This document shows positions 1-12,200 of a stretch of 64,000 nt of DNA, piece after piece (within the stretch, counting starts at the first letter, position 1; every line of letters starts with the position of its first letter). The stretch spans positions 9,026,842 through 9,090,841 of the forward strand of contig CAIIXF020000011.1 of assembly GCA_903813345.2 (NCBI GenBank), given 5' to 3'. The notes below the pieces were generated by a model that saw only the letters and a program-made list of their open reading frames with translations, had not been told where the DNA came from and did no database searches. This stretch comes from Owenia fusiformis (taxonomy: Eukaryota; Annelida; Polychaeta; Sabellida; Oweniidae). A program made the position numbers and the translations under genes.

Positions 1-127
1 CAAATGTTTTTGGTTCAGAGCTAAATGCTAATTTGCCAATCAATTCATCATATGAATGTTATTTTAGGCGATTGTCTGTTTAGGGTGATATTGTTACATT
101 GCTCTGAACTGCTTTGTTTCACTGCAG

Positions 128-236
128 GTTCGGAACTCCTAAAAAGCACATCAGGTCAACCACAGATTCTGGCTTGGATTATACAGATTACGGACTGGAG
201 TCGAAGAAACGTAGGGGCAGACATAGAACCCTAACA
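128..236 (+). CDS. ECT2L: ECT2L-like gene, first exon in the window
   Basis: An acceptor (ctgcag) precedes 128 and a strong donor (gtaagt) follows 236. The exon encodes a basic, low-complexity stretch ending in KKRRGRHRTLT. It ends in phase 0, matching the phase-0 start of the next exon at 16412, 16.2 kb away. Membership in the same gene rests on phase and strand only, because this part of the protein is poorly conserved. Confidence 0.5.
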
Positions 237-3200
237 GTAAGTAACCTAGCAAAAAATACTTTTGACAATTTAGACAAGGTAATTTTGCGCTATCATGTTA
301 CAATATTTTGGAACACCTCGCTTATATTTCTTTATTTAGGTGATCATTTTGTCTTACTAAGGAATGGTTGACATATTAGCAGAAATAAAACCTGCCAATC
401 TGACATAAGATGTGTATTCATTTTTTTCTTGAAAGGTCGTAAAGGATTGGTATCGATATGGCAAACTGAATTGAAGACATGCTTCTCTTAAACCACATCA
501 TCAAAAAATTCTGAAAACTTTACACATCGTCAATCTAGTGATCATCTTTTAATTCGTAACAGTTGAATTTGAAAAACAATATTCATACTTTTCTCTATAT
601 TGTTTTTGAAAACACATCATATGTTTGGAATGAAACAAAACATCTATCTCAACCTCATTGGAACAAAACAACATATACACAATGTGTTTAGGTCTCTCAA
701 TATTGTAATTGTACAAGGGAAAGTTTGGTTGATTTAAAAAAAGTATCTTGTTAATGAAATAAAAGGTTTACTTTAATTAGACTCCAGATTGAAAATCTGG
801 AGTCTATTGCTTTTGCCAGTTTTCTTATTATTAGACTCCAGATGAAAATCTGGAGTCTATTGCTTTTGCCAGTTTTCTTTATTATTAGACTCCAGATTGA
901 AAATCTGGAGTCTATTGTTTTCGTCAGTTTTCTTATTCTTCTTATTCTTATTATTCTAACCCAGTTTTCTCAATAACCATAAGGTTTTCAGTAAAGTCAG
1001 TCATTTGGTCAATTTAGGTCCAGAATCTAGTTCCTCGGAAATTGGGTCAAACTTTTATCTAGGTCAGAGGTCAAGAACTAGGTCAAATCCAGTACTTTGT
1101 CACTTTTTTCGATTTTCTCGGTCGTCCTTCAATATTTTCGATCCGGGTTTTTTTCAATGTGTTCCTTATAAAAAAGTAGAAAACCTAGGGTCGATTTAGT
1201 TTTTTGATATCTCAAACCGATTTCGAGATATCAGTGTCCGAAAACGAGGTCCAAAAAAAGTTCTCCGAATCAAATATCCAGGATATTAGTCTTATGGGAA
1301 ATTTTCTCAGGATTCCGAATCTGAAAACCAAATTTGAATCAGACTTCCGGTTAGGAAGTTATGGCGTTTTGAAAGCTCAAAAATCGCTAGATTTGGTGCC
1401 CATGTTAAGTCAATGGGAAAAAAGATTTTTTTTGAAGTGAAAAATACGAAATATAGACTGAGTTCAGCTAAATATAATGAAAGCTTTTAAAAGAATGGGA
1501 CCTCAAAATCCATCTAGCTTTAAAATTTGGACATCAAAATGCCTAGGTCAGAATCTAGGTCAAATTCAAAGTTTTTCCTTATTTTTGCGATTCTGACACT
1601 ACAGATTAATTATATTTTTCGAAATTTTGTATACATGTAGCCAAGAGTGTGCTAATAGTGTTAGCCTTTTGCCGTCAGAAAGTATTTTGCCCCACTTTTG
1701 AGATATGGTGTCCGAAAAGTAGGTCAAAATAAAAAATTCTCTAAATTTGACGTTTGAGTTATGAATTAAGTATAGAATTTTATCGGGAATCCGAATCTGC
1801 AAACCAAATTTCAATCCGACTTCTGGTTCGGAAGTTATGACATTTTGAAAGCTCAAAAATCGCTAAATTTGGTCCCCCATGTTATGTCAATGGGAAAAAA
1901 GATTTTTTTGAAGTGTAAAATACAAGATATAGACTAATTACAGCTTAAAATAATGAAAGCCTATGAAAGAAGGGAACCTCGAAGGCTACCTAATTTCAAA
2001 ATTTGGACACCAAAATCCCTAGGTCAAAATCTAGGTCAAATTCATAGTTTATCCTTATTTTTGCGATTCTGACACTACACTTTAATTATATTCCTCGAAA
2101 TTGTGTATACATGTAGCCAAGAGGGTGCTAATAGCGTAAGCCTTTTGCCGTCAGAAAGTATTTTGACCCACTTTTGAGATATGGTGTCCGAAAAGTAGGT
2201 CAAAATAATTTTTTTTCCAAATTCAACATTTGAGTTATGAATTAAGTTTAAAATCTTCTCAGAAATCCGAATCTGCAAACCAAATTTCGATCCGACTTCT
2301 GGTTCGGAAGTTATTACATTTTGAAAGCTCAAAAATCACTAAATTTGGTGCCCCATGTTATGTCAATGGGAAAAAAGATTTTTTTGAAGTGTAAAATACG
2401 AGATATAGACTAAGTACAGCTTAAAATAATGAAAGCCTATGAAAGAAGGGGACCTCGAAGGCTACCTAACTTCAAAATTTGGACACCAAAATCCCTAGGT
2501 CAAAATCTACAGGTCAAATCCAGTACTTTGTCACTTTTTTCGATTTTCTCGGTCGTCCTTCAATATTTTTGATCCAGGTTTTTTTCATTGTGTTCCTAAT
2601 AAAAAAGTAGGTTAGGACATAGTCGATTTTATTTTTTGATATCTCTTACCGATTTTGAGATATGGCGTCCGGAAAGTAGGTCAGAACAAAAAGTTCTCCG
2701 AATTCAACATGTGAATTATGGAATAAGTGTAGAATGATCTCAGGAATCCGAATCTGCAAACCAAATTTTGATCCGACTTCCGGTTCGGAAGTTATGGCGT
2801 TTTGAAACCTCAAAAATCGCTAAATTTGGTGCCCATGTTAAGTCAATGGGAAAAAAGATTTTTTTGAAGTGAAAAATACTAAATATAGACCGAGTTCAGC
2901 TAAATGTAATGAAAGCCTTTAAAAGAATGGGACCTCAAAAGCCATCTAGCTTCAAAATTTGGACACCAAAATGCCTAGGTTAAAATCTAGGTCAAATTCA
3001 AAGTTTTTCCTTATTTTTGCGATTCTGACACTACAGATTAATTATATTCCTAGAAATTTTGTATACATGTAGCCAAGAGTGTGCTAATAGTGTTAGCCTT
3101 TTGCCGTCAGAAAGTGTTTTGCCCCACTTTTGAGATATGGTGTCCGAAATGTAGGTCAAAATAAAAAATTCTCCAAATTTAACGTTTGAGTTATGAATTA

Positions 3201-6200
3201 AGTATAGAATTTTCTCAGGAATCCGAATCTGCAAACCAAATTTCGATCCGACTTCCGGTTCCGAAGTTATGGCGTGTCCAAAAAGTAGGTCAAAATAAAA
3301 ACTCGCCAAATTTAATGTATGAGTTATGAATTAGGGGTAGAATTTTGTCAGGAATCCGAATCTTTAAATCAAATTTAGATCCGACTTCCGGTTTGGAAGT
3401 TATGGTGTTTTGAAATTTCGGAAAATCGATTTGATGGTATCCTGATAGAAAGTCAAGAGTTGAGAAGAAAATATTGAAAAATTTATCCATCCTTCCTATC
3501 TGATCCTATCCTATCCTTCCTATCTATCCTTCCTTCGTATCCTTTCCTTCCTATCCTTCCTATCCTATCCTCTCCTATCATATCCTTTCTTCCTATTCTG
3601 TTCTATCCTATCCTTCTTTCTTATTCTATCCTATCGTTCCTTCCCATTCTATCCTATTCTACCTTCCTATTTTATCCATCCATCTTATTCTGGATGACTC
3701 AGCTTATTCTGGATGACTCGGCTTATTTTAGATGACTGGGCTCAAAAAAGTCTAGATCTGGAGTCTGAAATTGAACTTCGTTCAATTTCCAAAGTCTAGT
3801 TATTATTATTCTGATTATTATTATTCTAAACCAGTTTTCTCAATAACCATAAAATTTTCAGTAAAGTCAGTCATTTGGTCAATTTAGGTCCAGAATCTAG
3901 TTCCTCGGAAATTGGGTCAAATTTTTATCTAGGTCAAAGGTCAAGAACTAGGTCAAATCCAGTACTTTGTCACTTTTTTCGATTTTCTCGGTCGTCGTTT
4001 AATATTTTCGATCCGGTTTTTTTTCATTGTGTTCCTTATAAAAAAGTAGAAAACCTAGGGTCGATTTAGTTTTTTGATATCTCAAACCGATTTCGAGATA
4101 TCAGTGTCCGAAAACGAGGTCCAAAAAAAGTTCTCCGAATCAAATGTCCAGGATATTAGTCTTATAGGAAATTTTCTCAGGATTCCGAATCTGAAAACGA
4201 AATTTGGATCTGACTTCCGGTTCGGAAGTTATGGCGTTTTGAAAACTCAAAAATCGCTAAATTTGGTGCCCATGTTAAGTCAATGGGAAAAAATATTTTT
4301 TTGAAGTGAAAAATACGGAATATAGACTGAGTTCAGCTTCATATAATCAAAGCCTTTAAAAGAAGGGGACCTCAAAAGCCATCTAGCTTCACAATTTGGA
4401 CACCGAAATGCCTAGGTCAAAATCTAGGTCAAATTCATAGGTTTTCCTTATTTTTTCGATTCTGACACTACACTTTAATTATATTCTTCGAAATTGTGTA
4501 TACATGTAGCCAAGAATATGCTAATAGTGTTAGCCTTTTGCCGTCAAAAAGTATTTTGACCCACTTTTGAGATATGGTGTCCGAAAAGTAGGTCAAAATA
4601 AAAGGTTCTCCAAATTTGACGTTTGAGTTATGAATTAAGTATAGAATTTTCTCAGGAATCCGAATCTGCAAACCAAATTTCGATCCGACTTTCAGTTCGG
4701 AAGTTATGGCGTGTCCGAAAAGTAGGTCAAAATAAAAAATCTCCAAATTTAACGTATGAGTTATGAATTAGGGGTAGAATTTTGTCAGGAATCCGAATCT
4801 GCAAACCAAATTTCGATCCGACTTCCGGTTCGGAAGTGATAGCGTTTTGAAATTTCGAGAAAAATCGATCTGATGGTATCCTGATAGAAAGTCAAGAGTA
4901 GAGAAGAAAATATTGAAAAATTCATCCATCCTTCCTATCTCATCCTACCCTATCCTTCCTATCTATCCTTCCTTCATATCTTTTCCTTCCTATCCTTCCT
5001 ATCCTATCCTATCCTATCCTATCCTTTCTTCCTATTCTATTCTATCCTATCCTTCTTTCTTATTCTATCCTATCGTTCTTTCCTATTCTATCCTATCCTA
5101 CCTTCCTATTTTATTTATCCATCTCTTTCTAGATGACTCAGCTTATTCTGGATGACTCGGCTTATTCTGGATGACTCGGCTAAAAAAAGTCTAGATCTGG
5201 AGTCTGAAATTGAACTTCGTTCAATTTCCAAAATCTAGTTATTCTTCCTCTTCCTCCTTCCCAGATTTCTCACCAACTAGAAGAGCTTACTTTAAGCTGC
5301 TTACATGATTAACTAGGGAATGTATCTGGCTTTCTGGGAAATTAGGTCAAATTTTTATCTAGGTCAAAGGTCAAGAACTAGGTCAAATCCAGTACTTTGT
5401 CACTTTTTCCCATTATCTCGGTCGTCCTTCAATATTTTTGATCCTGGTTTTTTTCATTGTGTTCCTCATAAAAAAGTAGAAAACCTAGGGTCGATTTAGT
5501 TTTTTGGTATCTCAAACCGATTTCGAGATATCAGTGTCCGAAAACGAGGTCCAAAAAAAATTTCACCGAATCCAATGTCCGGGATATCAGTCTTATAGGA
5601 AATTTTCTCAGGATTCCGAATCTGAAAACCAAATTTCGATCTGACTTCCGGTTCAGAAGTTATGGCGTTTTGAAAATTCAAAATCGCTAAATTTGGTGCC
5701 CCATGTTAATTCAATGGGAAAAAATATTTTTTTGAAGTGTAAAATACGAGATATAGACTAAGCACAGCTAAACATAATGGAAGCCCATAAAAGAAAGGGA
5801 CCACAAGACCTTCTTCTCATAAAAATTTGGACACCAAAATGCCTAGGTCAAAATCTAGGTCAAATTCAAAGTTTTTCCTTATTTTTGCGATTCTGACACT
5901 ACAGATTAATTATATTCTTCGAAAATTTGTATACATGTAGCCAAGAGTGTGCTAATAGTGTTAGCCTTTTGCCGTCAGAAAGTATTTTGACCCACTTTTG
6001 AGATATGGTGTCCGAAAAGTAGGTCAAACTAAAATGTTCTCCAAATTTAACGTATGAGTTATGAATTAGGGGTAGAATTTTATCAGGAATCTGAATCTGC
6101 AAACCAAATTTTGATTCGACCTCCTGTTCGGAAGTTATGGCGTTTTGAAAGCTCAAAAATCGCTAAATTTGCTGCCCCATGTTATGTCAATGGGAAAAAA

Positions 6201-9200
6201 GATTTTTTTTACGTGTAAAATACGAGATATAAACTGAGTACAGCTTAATATAATGAAAGCCTATTAAAGAAGGGGACCTCGAAGGCTACTTAGCTTCAAA
6301 ATTTGGACACCAAAATCCCTAGGTTAAAATCTAGGTCAAATTCATAGTTTTTCCTTATTTTTGCGATTCTGACACTATATTCAAATGATTTGCTTTAAAA
6401 TTTTGTATACAGGTAGCAAAGAGTATGCTCATAGTGTTAGCCTTTTGCCGTCAGAAAGTATTTTGACCCACTTTTGAGATATGGTGTCCGAAAAGTAGGT
6501 CAAAATAAAAACTATCCAAATTTAATGTGTGAGTTATGAATTAAAGGTATAATTTTCTCAGGAATCCAAATCTGCAAACCAAATTTCGATCCGACTTCTT
6601 GTTCTGAAGTTATGGCATTTTGAAATCTCAAAAATCGCTAAATTTGGTGCCCCATGTTAAATCAGTGGGACCGAATAATTTTTTGAAGTGTAAAAATACG
6701 AGATATAGAATGAGTACAGCTAAACATAATGAAAGCCCATAAAAGAAGGGGACCTCAAAAGCTACTTTCCTTCAAAATTTGGACACCAAAATACCTAGTT
6801 CAAAATCTAGGTCAAATTCTTAGTTTTTTCTTATTGTTGCAATTCGGACACTACACTTCAATGATATTCTTCGAAATTTTGTATACATGTAGCAAAGAGT
6901 GTGCTCATAACGTTAACTTGTTGCCGTCAAGAAGTGTTTTGACCCACTTTTGAGATATGGTGATCGAAATGTATGTCAAAATAAAAAGTTCTCCAAATTT
7001 AACGTATGAGTTATGAATTAGGGGTAGAATTTCCTAAGGAATCCGGATCTGAAATTAAAATTGCAATCCGACCCCCGGCTAAGATTCTAAGCCATTTTGA
7101 AGTTTGAAATTCGCACTTGCCAGTATTCACGATGCAGATTGATCAAATAAACTTTCAAAAATTCCTACATACCCTACTTTACCTCCCTACCTACTCAGCT
7201 ACTTATTTGACTACTTACTCAATTGCTTAATTAGTTATTACTTACTTAGCTACTTACTCAGCTACTAACTCAGGTACTTACTCAGCTACTTACTCAGCTA
7301 CCTACTCAGCTTTTTACCCAGTTACTTACTCAGCTACTTACTCAACTACTACTAAGGTACTTACTCAGCTAATTACTCAGTTAATTACTCAGCTCTTTAC
7401 TGATCTATCTAGGTAAAATAAATCTGGAGTCTTAAATTGAACTTGTTCAATTTCACAAATCTAGTTATTATTATTATTATTCTTCTTCCTCCTTCCCAGA
7501 TTTCTCACCAACTAGAAGAGCTTACTTTAAGCTGCTTACATGATCAACTAGGGAATGTATCTGGCTTTCTGGGAAATTAGGTCAAATTTTTATCTAGGTC
7601 AAAGGTCAAGAACTAGGTCAAATCCAGTACTTTGTCACTTTTTTCAATTTTCTCGGTCGTCCTTCAATATTTTCAATCCGGGTTTTTTTCATTGTGTTCC
7701 TCATAAAAAAGTAGGGGAAAACAGGTCGATTTAGTTTTTTGATATCTCAAACCGATTTCGAGATATCAGTGTCCGAAAACGAGGTCCAAAAAAAAGTTCT
7801 CCCAATTCAATGTCCACGCTACTGGTCTTGTAGGAAATTTTCTCAGGATTCCGAATCTGAAAACCAAATTTCGATCCGACTTCCGGTTCGGAAGTTATAT
7901 CGTTTTGAAAGCTCAAAAATCGCTAAATTTGGTGCCCATGTTAAGTCAATGGGAAAAAAGATTTTTTTGAAGTGAAAAATACGAAATATAGACTGAGTTC
8001 AGCTAAATATAATGGAAGCTTTTAAAAGAAGGGGACCTCAAAAGCCATCTAGCTTAAAAATTTGGACACAAAAATGCCAAGGTCAAAATCTAGGTCAAAT
8101 TCAAAGTTTTTCCTTATTTTTGCGATTCTGACACTACACTTTAATTATATTCTTCGAAATCGTGTATACATGTAGCCAAGAGTGTGCTAATAGTGTTAGC
8201 CTTTTGCCGTCAGGAAGTATTTTGACCCACTTTTGAGATATGGTGTCCCAAAAGTAGGTCAAAATAAAAAAATCTTCAAATTTAACTTATGAGTTATGAA
8301 TCAGGGGTAGAATTTTGTCAGGAATCCGAATCTGCAAACCATATTTCGATCCGACTTCCGGTTCGGAAGTTATGGCGTGTCCAAAAAGTAGGTCAAAATA
8401 AAAAAATTCTAAATTTATCGTATGAGTTATGAATTAGGGGTAGAATTTTATCAGGAATCCGAATCTGCAAACCAAATTTCGATTCGACATCTTGTTCAGA
8501 AGTTATGATGTTTTGAAAGCTAAATTTGGTGCCCCATGTTAAATCAATGGGACCGAATAATTTTTTGAAGTGTAAAAATACAAGATATAGAATGAGTACA
8601 GCTAAACATAATGAAAGCCCATAAAAGAAGGGGACCTCAAAAGCTACTTTCCTTCAAAATTTGGACACCAAAATACCTAGTTCAAAATCTAGGTCAAATT
8701 CTTAGTTTTTTCTTATTTTTGCAATTCGGACACTACACTTCAATGATATTCTTCGAAATTTTGTATACATGTAGCAAAGAGTGTGCTTATAATGTTAACT
8801 TTTTGCCGTCAAGAAGTTTTTAGGCCCACTTTTGAGATCTGGTGATCGAAATGTAGGTCAAAATAAAAAGTTCTCCAAATTTAACGTATGAGTTATGAAT
8901 TAGGGGCATAATTTCCTAAGGAATCCGGATCTGAAATTAAAATTGCAATCCTACCCCCAGTTAAGCCATTTTGAAGTTTGAAATTCGCACTTGCCAGTAT
9001 TCACGATGCAGATTGATCAAACTGGAGTCTATTGCTTTTGCCAGTTTTCTTTATTAGACTCCAGATGAAAATCTGGAGTCTATTGCTTTTGCCAGTTTTC
9101 TTATTAGACTCCAGATTGAAAATCTGGAGTCTATTGCTTTTGCCAGTTTTCTTATTAGACTCCAGATGAAAATCTGGAGTCTATTGCTTTTGCCAGTTTT

Positions 9201-12200
9201 CTTATTATTATTAGACTCCAGATTGAAAATCTGGAGTCTATTGCTTTTGCCAGTTTTCCTATTATTATTATTAGACTCCAGATGAAAATCTGGAGTCTAT
9301 TGCTTTTGCCAGTTTTCTTCTTATTATTATTATTATTATTATTCTTTCTTTCTTTCCGAACACTTTTTCTCAGCAACTAGAAGGACTTACTTAAATCTGC
9401 TAATATAGTCAACTAGGTTATGAAACCTAGTTTCTGGGAAATTAGGTCAAATGTTTATCTAGGTCAAAGGTCAAGAACTAGGTCAAATCGTGGGTTTTCA
9501 CTATTTTACAAGTTTTCTCAGTCGTCCTTCGGTATTTTTGCTCCGGGTTTTTTTCATCATGTTCCTTAGAAAAAAAGCTAATTCCGAAAGGCAAATCGTT
9601 TTTTGATTACTCTTACCGATTTTGAGAAATTACGTCCGAAATGTAGGTCAGAACATAAAAAGTTCTCCAAATTCAACGTGTAAATTATCAAATAAGTGTA
9701 GAATTATCTCAGGAATCCGAATCTGCAAACAAAATTTCGATCCGACTTCCGGTTCAGAAGTTATAGCGTTTTGAAATCTCAAAATCGCTAAATTTGGTGC
9801 CCCATGTTAAGTCAATAGGGAAAAAGACTTCTTCGAAGTGTAAAATACAACATATAGACTGAGTACAGCTTAACATAATGAAAGCCTATAAAAGAAGGGG
9901 ACCTCTAAGGCTATCTAGCATTAAAATTTGGACAGCAAAATGCCTAGGTCAAAATCTTGGTCAAATTCAGAGTTTTTCCTTATTTTTGCGATTCTGGCAC
10001 TACACTTTTAGGATTTGCTTCAAAATTCTGTATACAGGTAGCAAAGAGTGTGCTAATAGTGTTAGCCTTTTGCCGTCAGAGAGTATTTTGACCCACTTTT
10101 GAGATATGGTGTCCGAAAAGTAGGTCAAAATAAAAAATTCTCCAAATTTAACATATGAGTTATGAATTAAATGTAGAATTTTCTCAGGAATCCGAATCTG
10201 CAAACCAAATTTCGATCCGACTTCCGGTTCCAAAGTTATGGCGTGTCCAAAAATTAGGTCAAAATAAAAATTCGCCAAATTTAACGTATGAATTATGAAT
10301 TAGGGGTAGAATTTTGTCAGGAATCCGAATCTTTAAATCAAATTTCGATCCAACTTCCGGTTCGGAAGTTATGGCGTTTTGAAATTTCGGAAAATCGATC
10401 TGATGGTATCCTGATAGAAAGTCAAGGAAAAAAGATTTTTTTGAAGTGTAAAATACGAGATATAGATTGAGTACAGCTTAAGATAATGAATTCTTATAAA
10501 AGAAGGGGACCTCAAAAGCTACCTAGTTTAAATATTTGGACACCAAAATGCCTAGGTCAAAATCTAGGTCAAATTCATAGTTTTTCCTTATTTTTGCGAT
10601 TCTGGCACTATACTTTTAGGATTTGCTTCAAAATTTTGTATACAGGTAGCAAAGAGTGTGCTAATAGTGAGAGCCTTTTGCCGTCAGAAAGTATTTTGAC
10701 CCACTTTTGAGATATGGTGTCCGAAAAGTAGGTCAAAATAAAAAGTTCTCCAAATTGAACGTATGAGTTTTGAATTAAGGGTAGAATTTTCTCGGGAATC
10801 CGGATCTTCAATTAAAATTGCAATCCGACCCCCAGTTAAGATTCTACGCCATTTTTAAGTTTGAAATTCGCACTTGCCAGTATTCACGATGCATATTGAT
10901 CAAATATACTTTCAAAAATTCCTACATACCCTACTTTACCTCCCTACCTACTCGGCTACTTATTTGACTACTAATTACTCAATTACTTAATCAGTTATTA
11001 CTTACTTAGCTACTTACTCAGCTACTTACTCAGCTACCTACTCAGCTGCTTACTCAGCTACCTACTCAGCTACTTACTCAATTACTTACTCAGCTACTTA
11101 CTCAGCTACATACTCAGCTACTTACTCAGCTACCTACTCATCTACGTACTCAGCTTCCTACTCAGCTCTTTACTCAAGTAAATCAATCTGGAGTCTTAAA
11201 TTGAACTCTGTTCAATTTACCAATCTAGTTATTCATTCTTTCTTTCTTTCTTTCTTTCCGAACACTTTTTCTCAGCAACTAGAAGAACTTACTTTAACCT
11301 ACTTACATGCCTAGCATACTCCATCAACCTAGTTTCTGGGAAATTAGGTCAAATTTTTATCTAGGTCAAAGGTCAAGAACTAGGTCAAATTTAGGTCAAA
11401 TCAACATTCTGTCAATTATCTTCGTTGTTAATTGTCATAACTCCTTCATCTTTTTTCCAACATGTAGCTTAGAAAAAAAAGAAATCGAAAGTGTGCCATC
11501 CGTTTTTTGATTACTCTTAGCGATTTTGAGATATGGCGTCCGGAAAGTAGGTCAAACTAAAAAAGTTCTCCAAATTTAACATATGAGCTATGAAATAAGA
11601 GTAGAATTTTCTCAGAAATCCGAATCTGCAAACCAAATTTCGATCCGACTTCCCGTTCGGAAGTTATGGCGTTTTGAAAGCTCAAAAATCGCTAAATTTG
11701 GTGCCCCATGTTAAGTCAATGGGAAAAAAGACTTTTTTGAATTGTAAAATATGAGATATAGACTGAGTGCAGCTTAACATAATGAATTCCTATAAAAGAA
11801 AGGTACCTTAAAAGCTACCTAGCTTCAAAATTTGGACACCAAATTCCCAAGGTCAAAATCTAGGTCAAATTCATAGTTTTTCCTAATTTTAAAGATTCTG
11901 GCACTACACTTAAATGATTTGCTTCAAAATTTTGTATACAGGTAGCAAAGAGTGCGTTAATAGTGTTAGCCTTTTGCCGTCAGAAATTATTTCGACCCAA
12001 TTTTGAGATATTGTGTCCGAAAAGTAGGTCAAAACAAAAAGTTCTCCAAATTTAACATATGAACTATGAAATAGGAATAGAATTTTCTCAGAAATCCGAA
12101 TCTGCAAACCAAATTTTGATTCAACTTCCAGGTCGGAAGTTATTGCGTTTTGAAAGCTCAAAAATTGCTAAATTTGGTGCCCCATGTTATGTCAATAGGG

